This document shows, piece after piece, positions 27,236 through 37,305 of a stretch of 64,000 nt of DNA. The notes beneath the pieces were generated by a model. That model had not been told where the DNA came from. It saw nothing but the letters and a program-made list of their open reading frames with translations, and did not search any database. Positions within the stretch are counted from its first letter, which is position 1, and every line of letters starts with the position of its first letter. Source of the stretch: Psychrobacter arenosus (GTDB lineage Bacteria; Pseudomonadota; Gammaproteobacteria; Pseudomonadales; Moraxellaceae). The DNA is taken from contig NZ_LR884459.1 of assembly GCF_904848165.1 (NCBI RefSeq), forward strand, positions 3,632,887 to 3,696,886, given 5' to 3'. The translations under genes and the position numbers were made by a program.

Positions 27236-29557
27236 TTAACTAGGCAGCTTGGGCGGTTTGCTAGGCTTCGGTAAAGAAATCTTCGCATTCGCGGTCTTAT
27301 CATCACTGTCAGAAGTATCTGGCGGCATCGGAGTATCCATTAAGCCATCATCTAACACCATTGTCTTGTTCTCATCCATGCCTTCAGTCGGTGCTTTGCT
27401 TTCCTTTGGCTGATTGGCTGCTGGCATGACTTTAACTTGCGAGAGGCGACGAATGACATAGTTCGTCGGTAACGGCTTGCCGCCTTTCTTATTATTAACC
27501 TCTTCAAAAATCATCTGACCTTGGCTGTCGATAGCGGCGTATTTCATCGGTTCAGCACGCGGTAAGACAAAGTCTTTAGGATTGGTCCATAAATGCGTAA
27601 ATAGTAGCTTAGCTAAGCGACCCCACTCACTAAACTGAACTTCTTTGGAGCGCAGGGCCACGATAAGCGCTAAAGAAAAGCTTACCAGTAGGTTGACCAA
27701 GCCAATGAGCGCTACGCCCAATAGCGAGATTAATACGAGGTTAACCGTCACTAAATCCGCTGGCATATTGATTAGCCCGTGCGCAAAGTTGGCCGAAGCA
27801 AAGGCAATATGGCGGATATCGATAGGTAAGCCAAAAATAAAGCCAATCGTCGCTGTGCTGCCTAAGAATACGCCGAATAGGAAGTTCCCCATAATAGCGC
27901 CGAGATTGGTCTCAATAAACTGGCCTAGACGCTCTAACCAAGGCTTCGGTAGGATACGTTTCAGGGTCTTATGACGGACAATGCGCGCACCAATATGGTT
28001 GTATAGCGCTAAGTTATCATAGTAGCCTGCAATCAATCCTGATAAGAACAGGAACACACCGGCAATAGCGGCATGGGGCAGGGCTAGCGAGTGAAAAGGA
28101 TCTAGGTCATGCAAGAGGTGCTCGGCTTTATCGACCCCAATCATGGGCTCACCACCGAATTGCAACCACAATAAAGAGATGAGTAGGGCGACCGGCATGG
28201 CTATGAGTACGTTACCCATAATAGCCACGAACTGGGTGCGTAGAATATCAACTATCAGCTCGGACAATTTATTGAGCTGTTTGGTCTTTTTACCGGAGCC
28301 ATCAGAAATAGTGGAGGCGATAGCGGCAGCGGTCATGGCGGGCTGCTTGGTTGCTACCGTACCATGAATGATATGAATAAAGACGAAGCCCAAACCATAA
28401 ATCATGCTGTTGACGAACGCTCGCCCGATAGGCGCTAAGATTAAGCTGTAAGACAGAATCTTTAAGGTGGCCATAAAGGCAATAACAAAGCCGCCAATCG
28501 AGGCTTTTTTAAACATATTTCTATAGCCAGCTTTGTTGGTGCTGATATAGTGCTCACCCACACGGCTGGCGTTTTCAGTAATTTTACGTGATAGCAGTTT
28601 CGTATTGTTATTAATCAAATAGCCAATACTATAACGGCGTTTGCTGCTGCTAATGATCGTGGCGGTCAGCTCAACGATAGCTCGGTCACGATTTTTATGA
28701 TTGTCCGCTAGCAGCTCGCATAAAATACGCATGCGTCTTAAACTTTGCTCAAGGCGCAGCATCATATTGGTCATGCGAATAGAGATGCCCGTCTTATAGA
28801 TGCGTTTGCGAATAGTGGTCACGATATCTTCACACTGTTCGATCATGACCATGAGCGGGGCCGTGGAGATGGCTTGTTCTGGCGTAACGTCTTGCAAGCT
28901 ATCTAACTCATGCGCTTGGCGATATTGATTGACGAACAGTACTGCTTCTTGGTTTTGCGCGACAAAGGCCGCTGAGTAGCCCAGTATTTGTGGATAAGCA
29001 CTCATTAATTCAGGATGCAAACCAATACCAGTGATGCGATAGGACAGGATCACCATGGCATTCAACAAGTTGTTTTTAGCCGTGGCTACCAAATCAGCGT
29101 GAGCGGCATCGACGGTAATCAGATTGACTAGCGTGTCCCAAAGCTGTTCATTAATGCCCATAAGCCAACGCTTATCATGACGGTGATCGAACAAATAGTC
29201 GACCAGCTCAACCACCGAATCATCCTGTGGCAATATCGGTAAAAACCGATGACCAATCAAACGGTTTAAACTGGTCATAAAGCCTTGATCAGACAAAATG
29301 CCAGTTTCGGTAAATAAAGAAATTTGCTGATACTGGTTCAGCAATTTTAGAATAAAAGCGGCGAGTCCTGAGCCGTACTCAGGATGAGTTTGCAATAAAG
29401 TAATGAGCGCTTGAATATTCTCATTAGCCACTTCAATGGACTTAGCAGCGTCACCTTCATCAGCTCTGAGCGTGTCTATCAGTTTTTTTAATACTGAAGG
29501 TTCTGGGACTTCACTGAGTGCCGTAATTTGCTGCAAAATGCGTTTTAATTCTGACAA
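27236..29557 (-). CDS. Large membrane protein of the 'site-specific recombinase' (Gcr-like) family
   Basis: The protein matches what databases call site-specific recombinase, after the Neisseria gcr gene, but the sequence shows no recombinase catalytic motif. Residues 1 to about 340 are soluble and helical. From about 345 to 640 there are several strongly hydrophobic segments typical of membrane helices (for example VALLISLLWLQFGGEPM, ALPHAAIAGVFLFLSGLIAGYYDNLALYNHIGARI and FLFGVFLGSTATIGFIFGLP, read in pieces). The C-terminus is Pro/Lys/Ser/Asp-rich and ends in KPSKPPKLPS. An integral membrane role is therefore more likely than DNA recombination. It has 773 residues and stands alone between two terminators. 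Confidence 0.85.
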   Translation of the reverse strand: MSELKRILQQITALSEVPEPSVLKKLIDTLRADEGDAAKSIEVANENIQALITLLQTHPEYGSGLAAFILKLLNQYQQISLFTETGILSDQGFMTSLNRLIGHRFLPILPQDDSVVELVDYLFDHRHDKRWLMGINEQLWDTLVNLITVDAAHADLVATAKNNLLNAMVILSYRITGIGLHPELMSAYPQILGYSAAFVAQNQEAVLFVNQYRQAHELDSLQDVTPEQAISTAPLMVMIEQCEDIVTTIRKRIYKTGISIRMTNMMLRLEQSLRRMRILCELLADNHKNRDRAIVELTATIISSSKRRYSIGYLINNNTKLLSRKITENASRVGEHYISTNKAGYRNMFKKASIGGFVIAFMATLKILSYSLILAPIGRAFVNSMIYGLGFVFIHIIHGTVATKQPAMTAAAIASTISDGSGKKTKQLNKLSELIVDILRTQFVAIMGNVLIAMPVALLISLLWLQFGGEPMIGVDKAEHLLHDLDPFHSLALPHAAIAGVFLFLSGLIAGYYDNLALYNHIGARIVRHKTLKRILPKPWLERLGQFIETNLGAIMGNFLFGVFLGSTATIGFIFGLPIDIRHIAFASANFAHGLINMPADLVTVNLVLISLLGVALIGLVNLLVSFSLALIVALRSKEVQFSEWGRLAKLLFTHLWTNPKDFVLPRAEPMKYAAIDSQGQMIFEEVNNKKGGKPLPTNYVIRRLSQVKVMPAANQPKESKAPTEGMDENKTMVLDDGLMDTPMPPDTSDSDDKTANAKISLPKPSKPPKLPS

Positions 29558-29657
29558 GGCGCATCCTCAAAGTTAATGACTGTTGGGCAGTCATAAATAT
29601 AGTGTTCGCTATTTTAATCGTATATGACCAAAGGTTGCTAACTTTTTTGTTAGCAAA

Positions 29658-29686
29658 TAAAAAAGGACAGTATAACTGTCCTTTTC
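29658..29686 (-). terminator. Intrinsic terminator after the acyl-CoA dehydrogenase genes
   Basis: AAAAGGACAGT-TAT-ACTGTCCTTTTTT on the minus strand is a near-perfect hairpin with a T-run, about 75 bases past the stop at 29761. Confidence 0.85.
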
Positions 29687-29760
29687 TATTATTTTACCAA
29701 TAATAACGACTAAGTATAGTCACTGATAAGCCGTAAGTCATCAGCTAAACTCATGCTAAA

Positions 29761-31545
29761 TTAGCTCGCTGGCACTTCGAAATAAGACAATTCAAAGTCC
29801 ATCATAGGATCACTGCCCGCTTTAACCATCTGCGCATGCGCGTCAATACGTGGCAAGATACGACCTACGAAGAAGTTAGCAAGTTTAGCCTTATTGGTAT
29901 AGAAATCACCTTCTTTACCATTGGCTGCTTCCACCATCATAGCAAACATATACGAGTAGCATAAGTAACCCGTAGCATGCAGATAATCTACCGCACAACC
30001 ATTGATTTCATTTTTACGCTGTCCGATATTGGCCATAACGGTTTTGGTCAGCTCTTCGATAGTATCTGCTGCATCTAACGTCGCTTGCTTGATAGCATGG
30101 TCCGCTTGCATATTAGCGACAAAATCACGAATTTCAGCTAAGAAATTCTGCATGTATTTGCCTTCATTACGGGCAATCTTACGACCTAGCAAGTCTAGCG
30201 CCTGGATACCGTTTGCGCCTTCATAAATCTGAGCGATACGAGTATCACGGACGATCTGCTCCATACCCCATTCACGGATATAGCCATGACCACCAAAGAC
30301 TTGCTGGCAATCAACAGTAGCTTCAAGCGCTTTATCAGTCAAGAAAGCTTTAGCGATAGGCGTCAATAGTGCTACACGAGCTGCAGCAGCTTTAGCGGCT
30401 TCTGGATCCGTACTGAATTTCTGCTCATCGAGATTCTTGGCGACATACATAGCAAAGCAGCGTGACGCTTCAGAGTTAGCACGCGCGTTCAATAGCATAC
30501 GGCGCACATCAGCGTGGTGTACGATAGCATCGGCTGGCTTTTCAGGGCTCTGCAATTGCGTGTCACTACGGCCTTGACCACGGTCATTAGCATAGAGGGC
30601 AGCGTTTTGATAAGCAAGCTCAGTACCACCCAGACCCTGCAAGCCCATGGTGACGCGCTCGTAGTTCATCATGACGAACATAGAGGCCAGGCCCGTATTC
30701 TCTTCGCCAATCATCCAACCTTTGGCTTCATCAAAGTTCATGACACAAGTCGCTGACCCTTTGATACCCATTTTATGCTCAATAGAACCGGCAGATAGGG
30801 TGTTACGCTCGCCTAAGCTGCCGTCTTCATTGACCATAAATTTAGGCACTAGGAATAGAGAAATCCCTTTTGAGCCTTCTGGCGCATTCGGAGTTTTTGC
30901 TAAGACCAAATGGATAATGTTATCCGTTAAGTCATGCTCACCACCGGTGATGAAGATTTTAGTACCAGAGATTTTATAGCTGCCATCATCATTAGGCACA
31001 GCTTTAGTCTTGATGATACCTAAATCGGTACCGGCATGCGGCTCAGTTAGACACATAGTGCCTGACCATTCACCGCTATACATTCTTTCCAAATAAGTTT
31101 GCTTTTGCTCTTCTGAGGCAGAAGCTAGCATACATAAAGTCGCACCAACCGTTAGGTTAGGGTATAGCGCAAAAGATTGGTTGGTAGTGAATACCATCTC
31201 TTCGGTCAACATAGTGACCATTTTTGGGAAGCCTTGACCACCGTATTCAGGATCGCCGCCTAGACCAATCCAACCAGACTCAGCGTACTGCTTATAAGCT
31301 TCTTTAAAACCGGCAGGGGTAGTGACCACGCCATCGCCTTGATAAGTTGCACCTTCTTCATCGCCTGTGCGGTTCAGCGGCAATAGGACGTTTTTAGACA
31401 GCTTAGCCATCTCTTCTAAGATCATATTGACCGTATCGAGATCAACGTGAGCTAGATTTTCGTTATTCTGCCAAAAATTCTCAGCCTTGAATACATCATT
31501 GAGGATAAAGCGCATATCGTCTAATGGAGCGTTATAAACTGCCAT
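29761..31545 (-). CDS. Acyl-CoA dehydrogenase, long C-terminal-domain type (copy 2)
   Basis: An FAD flavoenzyme of fatty acid beta-oxidation type that introduces the 2,3 double bond in acyl-CoA. The middle domain shows MCLTEPHAGTDLG and KIFITGGEHD for FAD and substrate. The catalytic-loop region is YEGANGIQALDLLGRK. After this a helical C-terminal extension of about 120 residues defines the long 590-600 residue subgroup, which includes DmdC-like and other poorly characterised enzymes; chain-length specificity is not deducible. It follows a close paralogue with 107 bases between, on the same strand, so the two are probably co-transcribed and arose by duplication. Confidence 0.93.
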   Translation of the reverse strand: MAVYNAPLDDMRFILNDVFKAENFWQNNENLAHVDLDTVNMILEEMAKLSKNVLLPLNRTGDEEGATYQGDGVVTTPAGFKEAYKQYAESGWIGLGGDPEYGGQGFPKMVTMLTEEMVFTTNQSFALYPNLTVGATLCMLASASEEQKQTYLERMYSGEWSGTMCLTEPHAGTDLGIIKTKAVPNDDGSYKISGTKIFITGGEHDLTDNIIHLVLAKTPNAPEGSKGISLFLVPKFMVNEDGSLGERNTLSAGSIEHKMGIKGSATCVMNFDEAKGWMIGEENTGLASMFVMMNYERVTMGLQGLGGTELAYQNAALYANDRGQGRSDTQLQSPEKPADAIVHHADVRRMLLNARANSEASRCFAMYVAKNLDEQKFSTDPEAAKAAAARVALLTPIAKAFLTDKALEATVDCQQVFGGHGYIREWGMEQIVRDTRIAQIYEGANGIQALDLLGRKIARNEGKYMQNFLAEIRDFVANMQADHAIKQATLDAADTIEELTKTVMANIGQRKNEINGCAVDYLHATGYLCYSYMFAMMVEAANGKEGDFYTNKAKLANFFVGRILPRIDAHAQMVKAGSDPMMDFELSYFEVPAS

Positions 31546-31652
31546 AGTACTTCCTTATAGTGAATCATTGATAATACAAAATGAGTGGCCGATTTAGTCC
31601 GCTAATATAACAGAATAAATCGGCTAATTGGTCGCTCAGCAGTACAGTACCC

Positions 31653-33446
31653 TTAGAAGACGAACTGGTCTACGTCCATGTCCATAAATGGGGCGTGACC
31701 TGCATCGATACGGGCTACGTGCGTGCGGGTACGCGGTAAAATTTTGCTAAAGTAGAACTTAGCCGTTTTAACTTTAGCATCGTAGAAACCCGTTTCAGTA
31801 GTGTCGCCCGCTAGCGCTTGTTGCGCTACTAATGCCATACGGGCCCATAGGTAGGCTAGGGTCACATAACCGCTGAAATACATGTAGTCCACAGCAGCAG
31901 CGCCAACGGCTTCTGGGTTTTGCATCGCTTGAGCACCGATACGTTGCGTTAACTCACCCCATTCTTTATTCAACTCAGCTAAAGGCGCGATAAATTGTGC
32001 CATATCCGCATTGTCTTGGTTGGCTTGGCAGAATTTATGGACAACTTTGCTAAAGTTAGCCAGTAGTTTACCTTGTGAGCCCAATACTTTACGACCCAAT
32101 AAGTCTAAAGATTGAATCTGTGTAGTGCCTTCGTAGATACAAGCAATCGTCGTATCACGGATGTTTTGCTCAAGACCATATTCGGTACAGAAGCCGCTAC
32201 CACCTAAGACTTGCACGCCGTGTTTAGCCGACTCAAAACCAGTCTCAGTTAAGAAAGCTTTACCGATTGGCGTTAGGAAAGACAGCATTTGATCCGCATA
32301 AGCTAAAGCATCGCCTTCGCCTTTGGCTACGATGTCTGCAAACTGTGACATATAGCAAACTAGGGCACGGCCACCTTCTGCAAAAGCTTTAGTGGTCAAT
32401 AACATATCACGAACCGCAGGGTGGACGATGATAGGATCAGCAGGCTTTTCAGGGAACTTAGCACCGCCTAACGCACGTAAAGCTAAACGCTCTTTGGCAA
32501 ACGGTAAGGCGCCTTGGAAAGCGTATTCTGAAGCAGTCACGCCTTGGACAGCAGTACCGATACGCGCTACGTTCATGAAGGTAAACATGCAGTTAAGACC
32601 GCGGTTTTCAGGTCCAATCAAAAAGCCTTTAGCGCCGTCATAGTTCATCACGCAAGTAGCCGAGGCTTTAATGCCCATTTTGTGCTCGATAGAGCCACAA
32701 GAGACGCCATTACGCTCACCGAGGCTACCATCTTCGTTGACCATAAATTTAGGTACGATGAATAATGACAGGCCTTTAGTACCAGCAGGAGCATCCGGTA
32801 GGCGGGCTAAGACGATATGGATAATGTTGTCTGACATGTCGTGCTCGCCAGCTGAAATCCAAATCTTGTTGCCTTTGATGCTATAAGTGCCATCGCCATT
32901 AGGATCGGCTTTGGTACGGACTAGGTTTAAGTCTGAACCACACTGTGGCTCCGTCAAGCACATAACGCCTGACCATTCACCGCTGACCAACTTAGGCAGA
33001 TACTGGATTTTTTGCTCATCCGTACCATGATGCTCTAGCGTAGAGATAGCGCCTTCAGACAAACCAGGGTACATAGAGAATGACCAGTTGGCTGTGCCCA
33101 TAAACTCGTTTACTGCTGAGTTCAATGAAGTAGGCATGCCTTGACCGCCAAACTCTTCTTCAGCCGTTAAGGAAGTAAACCCAAGCTCGCAATATTGCTT
33201 ATAAGCTTCTCTAAACCCTTTTGGCGTCGTGACCACACCATCATTGAAATGACAGCCTTCTGCATCACCAGACATATTCAATGGTGACAGTTCATTTTCA
33301 GCAAAGCTGGCTGCGGTCTCTAAATAGCTGTCGATAATGTCTTGTTCAACATGAGTAAAAGCAGGAATAGTTTGGTAATGAGCCGCGCTGTCTAAGAGCT
33401 CGTGCATAACAAATTTAGTATCACGTAAAGGGGCTTTATATTGCAT
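31653..33446 (-). CDS. Acyl-CoA dehydrogenase, long C-terminal-domain type (copy 1)
   Basis: This is the upstream member of a tandem pair. It has MCLTEPQCGSDLN in the middle domain, KIWISAGEHDMSDN and the catalytic-loop sequence YEGTTQIQSLDLLGRK, and the same C-terminal extension as its neighbour (597 residues). The two are clearly paralogous but differ throughout, so the duplication is old and each probably has its own substrate range. Related pairs occur in Moraxellaceae and Pseudomonas. The ATG lies after GGAAAAG-like sequence. About 600 non-coding bases precede it, including a 12-base palindrome that may be an operator. Confidence 0.93.
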   Translation of the reverse strand: MQYKAPLRDTKFVMHELLDSAAHYQTIPAFTHVEQDIIDSYLETAASFAENELSPLNMSGDAEGCHFNDGVVTTPKGFREAYKQYCELGFTSLTAEEEFGGQGMPTSLNSAVNEFMGTANWSFSMYPGLSEGAISTLEHHGTDEQKIQYLPKLVSGEWSGVMCLTEPQCGSDLNLVRTKADPNGDGTYSIKGNKIWISAGEHDMSDNIIHIVLARLPDAPAGTKGLSLFIVPKFMVNEDGSLGERNGVSCGSIEHKMGIKASATCVMNYDGAKGFLIGPENRGLNCMFTFMNVARIGTAVQGVTASEYAFQGALPFAKERLALRALGGAKFPEKPADPIIVHPAVRDMLLTTKAFAEGGRALVCYMSQFADIVAKGEGDALAYADQMLSFLTPIGKAFLTETGFESAKHGVQVLGGSGFCTEYGLEQNIRDTTIACIYEGTTQIQSLDLLGRKVLGSQGKLLANFSKVVHKFCQANQDNADMAQFIAPLAELNKEWGELTQRIGAQAMQNPEAVGAAAVDYMYFSGYVTLAYLWARMALVAQQALAGDTTETGFYDAKVKTAKFYFSKILPRTRTHVARIDAGHAPFMDMDVDQFVF

Positions 33447-34060
33447 GGAACTTTTCCTTATGATTTGGATTTTAAAGAAGGAGATGAGATTAAAATTCTT
33501 GGGTTTTTATTAAAGGGCATGATGGGTGAGGCAATACCGCCTCAAATCAAACAAGTCAAAATAATTAAGAAGGTAGCCGCGAAAGCTATCACCGCTTAGT
33601 GGCTAACTTTAGACTCACTCTATTTAAAGTGCTCTGCTTAAGACTGAGCCTTATCGCCGCGTTGTAGCAACTAAGGGGTAGATAATAGAACTATATTAAA
33701 GGGCTAGCGCATAAAAATGAATAATAAAAATATACTGTACAGTACAAGTTAATGATAAGGCACTATTTTTAAGGCACGCTACTAAAGCAGATATTTGTTT
33801 AGTAATAGGATACTAAGCGAGTTCGCAAAGGTAAGAGCTATCTGCCAACCGCAGTAAAAGATAGAGGTTCAGCCATGATTATACAAGCGTTGTTCAATAA
33901 CTGATAAGTCATTAGAATTTAATAAAAACATACTTAAGGTTATGATAGAGCACTGGTATGACGAGTAGTTTTATACCCTCATTACAGTCATTAGTGGCTG
34001 CGACTGACCATTGACATAATTAAGCCGGTAGACCCCTTATTTAACTCCTTGGTTCTGGTC
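33447..34060. other. Non-coding region upstream of the acyl-CoA dehydrogenase genes
   Basis: About 610 bases with no gene recognised. It holds the promoter of the dehydrogenase pair and the downstream region of the PAS-GGDEF-EAL gene. A perfect palindrome TACTGTACAGTA sits at 33733-33744. Confidence 0.45.
33733..33744. promoter_or_regulatory. Perfect 12-base palindrome, possible operator
   Basis: TACTGTACAGTA is a perfect inverted repeat about 290 bases upstream of the dehydrogenase start. No known regulator could be matched with confidence, and a palindrome this short can occur by chance. Confidence 0.25.
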
Positions 34061-35761
34061 TCATGGTAGCTTTGCGGCTTGTAATTTCAGTAGGTCAGTA
34101 GCTTGGGCTGCGGTCATAGGCTTACCAAACAGATAGCCCTGTCCATATTCACAACCGATACTGGTTAAGACTTGTTGCTGCTCCCTCGTTTCTATCCCTT
34201 CAGCGACAATCTGCATGTTTAGAGCATTGCCTAGCGTTTTAATAGCTTTAACAATATGCTGCTGAGTAGGTTGGGTAGTAATATTATCCACAAAACTCTT
34301 ATCTACTTTAATAAAATCAAAGGGAAACTCTTGTAGATAACTTAGCGAAGCATAGCCGGTACCAAAATCGTCTAAAGACAAACTCACCCCTAAGTCCTTG
34401 ATGGCCTCTAACTGATCTTTAACGGTTTTTTGTCGCAACATAAGCGAGGATTCAGTAATTTCAATATGAACTTTGGCCGGCTCGATACCATAAGCATTCA
34501 CCAAATCGTCAATACCATCACAGAAATTCTGCCGGCTAAAATCGGCAGCATCTGCATTGAGACCTAAGTGCGCTTCAAGCCCTAGCGTTTGCCAATGAGC
34601 GAGTAAAATCATGACCTGTTCAGCCATTTGAAAAAACAGCTCGAAAGACAATTTATGGGTAATAATGGCTGCGATAAACTCACTAGGCGCCAATAAGCCA
34701 CGGGTGGGATGTAACCAACGTACTAACGCTTCAAACCCTACAATACTGCCATCTTGTAAACAGACTTTTGGCTGATAGTAAGAGATAAATTGTGATTCAT
34801 CAAAAGCCTCTCGCAATTCGCTTTCCAGCTGAATTTGTCGCAAATGGTTTTGGTTGAGTTGCTCGCTAAACCAACAAACTTCATCGCCACCACTACTTTT
34901 GACATATTCTAAGGCTTTTTCAGCATTGCTAATCAACACATCCATAAGTTGACCATTGCCAGGGAAGTTACTCACCCCAATGGAAATATGAACATATAGG
35001 GTTTGACCATTCACACTAAAGGGCATTTCACACAGCTGCATGAGTTTATCGAGTTGCTGCCGTAGCATATTGGCATCTCGTAGGTTGAACAGCATAGCAA
35101 AGTCTTCGCCGCCAAAATGCGCAAAGCACGTTAAGTCGTGCAATTTCAAATCGGTAATACGGTTTACAAAGTGCCGCAGTAACTTATCGACATTATCTTG
35201 TCCTAAGCCACTGGTTAATAGCCGATAACTATCGATACTAAAACGCAATACAGCTATTTTTTTCTCAGTATCGAGTAGCAGGTTGCTTAATTGACGTAAA
35301 AAGAAAGGGCGGTTTGGTAGGTCGGTGGTTTGATTATAATTTTGCAGATATTGAATCTTTTTTTGGTCCTTTTGTATTAGGCTCATATCGTGCACTAGGC
35401 CTATATAGTAGCTGTCCTTATCAACAACAACATGCCAAAAGGTGAAATTTAAGGGCACTTTAAGACCATAGCGGGTCATAGCCAAAACTTCTTTTTGATA
35501 AAAATGATTGGGGGGTAAGCGCTGAATAGATTTTTTGACCAGTTTCAAAGTGGTCTTAGGGATAAAGTTAACTTGATAGCTGCCTAAGAGCTGGCCTATG
35601 AGTTCTCCTCGATCAAAACCTAACATTTCTATAAAGCTTTCATTGGCTTGTATATACGCAAAATCAGCGTCTAACGCAAAAATACCTTCTTCAGAAAGCT
35701 GACAAAACTTAGTGCTTAATCTCATAATAAGTTTGTCAGGAATAGTATAGGCTTTAGGCAT
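34061..35761 (-). CDS. PAS-GGDEF-EAL cyclic-di-GMP protein, probable phosphodiesterase
   Basis: A cytoplasmic sensor-effector. An N-terminal PAS domain (about 15-125) is followed by a GGDEF domain (about 150-300) whose signature reads GGEDF (about 217) instead of GG[D/E]EF. The C-terminal EAL domain (about 315-560) has intact motifs: FEALVRW (about 344), the ITES metal glutamate, DDFGTGYASL, FIKVDKSF and VAEGIET. The usual reading is that the EAL half degrades cyclic-di-GMP while the GGDEF half is inactive as a cyclase but may bind GTP. There are no membrane helices. The PAS ligand is unknown. No partner gene is adjacent. Confidence 0.93.
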   Translation of the reverse strand: MPKAYTIPDKLIMRLSTKFCQLSEEGIFALDADFAYIQANESFIEMLGFDRGELIGQLLGSYQVNFIPKTTLKLVKKSIQRLPPNHFYQKEVLAMTRYGLKVPLNFTFWHVVVDKDSYYIGLVHDMSLIQKDQKKIQYLQNYNQTTDLPNRPFFLRQLSNLLLDTEKKIAVLRFSIDSYRLLTSGLGQDNVDKLLRHFVNRITDLKLHDLTCFAHFGGEDFAMLFNLRDANMLRQQLDKLMQLCEMPFSVNGQTLYVHISIGVSNFPGNGQLMDVLISNAEKALEYVKSSGGDEVCWFSEQLNQNHLRQIQLESELREAFDESQFISYYQPKVCLQDGSIVGFEALVRWLHPTRGLLAPSEFIAAIITHKLSFELFFQMAEQVMILLAHWQTLGLEAHLGLNADAADFSRQNFCDGIDDLVNAYGIEPAKVHIEITESSLMLRQKTVKDQLEAIKDLGVSLSLDDFGTGYASLSYLQEFPFDFIKVDKSFVDNITTQPTQQHIVKAIKTLGNALNMQIVAEGIETREQQQVLTSIGCEYGQGYLFGKPMTAAQATDLLKLQAAKLP

Positions 35762-35947
35762 AAGATAACTCTTCAGTGATAAAAATTGTCCGACATTCCC
35801 TGTCTGAATAACACTTCAGATTCATGGTACTTATGTGGCAGCGGCGCTATGGCTAACCTCGTTAACAATAGCGGTATTAATAATAAAGGCAGACTATGAT
35901 TAATCTATAATAACCTTAATCTATAGCAACCTTAATCTATAACCACT

Positions 35948-36898
35948 TTACTGGGACCCGGCTAAATCGGTAGTGGTTAACGCATGCAGGGTAGCCAGTG
36001 CCACTACTGGCGCGGTCTCAGTACGCAATATGCGAGCGCCTATCTGCCAAGCTATAAAGTCATTATCTAAGGCCAACTGCTCCTCGCTAGCACTCAATCC
36101 GCCCTCAGGACCAATCAACAAATGCATGTGTATAGGGGCAGGGGAGTCTACTGACGGGTTCTCTAAATGAGTAATAGAAGCCCGCGCTGATTGACAAACT
36201 TGAGCAATCCGCTCAGTGACCGAAAGAGCGGCAGTCTCTCTAGGAACTGCCAATAGTAAACGTAAGGAGGAAGGCGCAGTAAGCTGACGATAAAAGGGTT
36301 GCGACAATAAAGGCACCATCATAGCATTAACCTGTTCGCTATGAATGCCTTGTGTCGTTTGCTCAAGACCTATTGTAAGCCAATCCGCAACAGATTGCGG
36401 CGCTAAGATAATAGGCGGACGGTTTAAACCACACTGCTCGCAGGCAGAAATAGCCACTTGCTGCCAATGTAACAGCTTCTTAGCCACCTGATCGGCCTTT
36501 AAATTGACTTCACCATGCTGACTGGTTAACAGTTGGATGTCGGTAACGCCAAGCTCAGTTGCTTTTTGGATGGCGTAATCCATGCGATCACCACGACTCA
36601 TGACCAAGCCTATGGTCGTCAAAATGGTGGGGGTACGCTCGACCGGAGCAAAGTCTAAAAGCTGCACGCTAGCGTGTTTTTTACTGACCTCAGTCAGCTC
36701 TACGACATACTCGCCACCATGACCATCAAACAGCACAGCTTTATCCCCTATCGCTGCTCTTAGCACCCGACACCAGTGATGTACTACACTCTCGGGTAAG
36801 GGCACCTCATCATTTTCTGTATAAGTCGCTAGTGGACGCGAGCTGGGCTGTTGATCCTTTTTGCTAGCGGCAGTGACATCATAATAAAATCTACGCAT
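35948..36898 (-). CDS. rsmE: 16S rRNA (uracil-1498-N3)-methyltransferase
   Basis: RsmE is a SPOUT-fold enzyme that methylates U1498 of 16S rRNA. Diagnostic segments are MSRGDRMDYAIQKATELGV, the LLIGPEGGLSASEE knot motif and ILRTETAPVVALATL near the C-terminus. The ATG at 36898 gives the typical start MRRFYYDV; a TTG 15 bases upstream would add five residues. At about 316 residues it is longer than E. coli RsmE (243) because of several low-conservation insertions in the middle (for example around VNAMMVPLLSQPFYRQL and LENPSVDSPAP). Confidence 0.94.
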   Translation of the reverse strand: MRRFYYDVTAASKKDQQPSSRPLATYTENDEVPLPESVVHHWCRVLRAAIGDKAVLFDGHGGEYVVELTEVSKKHASVQLLDFAPVERTPTILTTIGLVMSRGDRMDYAIQKATELGVTDIQLLTSQHGEVNLKADQVAKKLLHWQQVAISACEQCGLNRPPIILAPQSVADWLTIGLEQTTQGIHSEQVNAMMVPLLSQPFYRQLTAPSSLRLLLAVPRETAALSVTERIAQVCQSARASITHLENPSVDSPAPIHMHLLIGPEGGLSASEEQLALDNDFIAWQIGARILRTETAPVVALATLHALTTTDLAGSQ

Positions 36899-36913
36899 AT
36901 AAAGGGTACTCAA

Positions 36914-37305
36914 ACATAAAACCTTACCTTCGCGAAATGCGCGTTAACAACTGCTTGGCTAAAAACTAACATAAAGGCAAGAATCAGCAACAGAAGAAAA
37001 GACAAGGCAAGTGTTTAATTTATGAAAAATATAATATAGTAATTAATAGATAAATGTTAATAATATCATGTGATTAAATTAAAATTTATAATGATAATTT
37101 AACAAAATAAATTTATGAAATAAGGTAAGTTTAAGAGTTTTTTTATCTAAGCCTTGTTTTATAAAGCTTTCTTAGTATCATTTTACTCATAATACCTATA
37201 ACTATCTAGAATAAAAAACCCCGACACTTATAACTATAGTATCGGGGTTTTAGCGTGCTATCGTTGAGTAATTAGCAATTGCGGTAATGAAAAGACGCTG
37301 ATGGC
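36914..37305. other. AT-rich intergenic region, rsmE / metF
   Basis: About 390 bases, very AT-rich in the middle. It holds the rsmE promoter region and the metF terminator at 37213-37251. ATAATGATAATTT near 37090 loosely resembles a Fur box but is not complete enough to call. Confidence 0.45.
37213..37251 (-). terminator. Intrinsic terminator of the ahcY-metF operon
   Basis: On the minus strand AAAACCCCGA is matched by TCGGGGTTTTTT across a 19-base interior that can pair partly. It lies just past the metF stop. Confidence 0.8.

Noticed and set aside
27236..29557. Mobile-element integrase suggested by the family name
   Set aside because: No recombinase motifs or attachment repeats are present, and the protein is largely membrane-spanning.
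37080..37100. Fur-box-like sequence ATAATGATAATTT
   Set aside because: Only part of the 19-base consensus matches, the region is very AT-rich, and neighbouring genes (rsmE, metF) are not typical iron-regulated genes.
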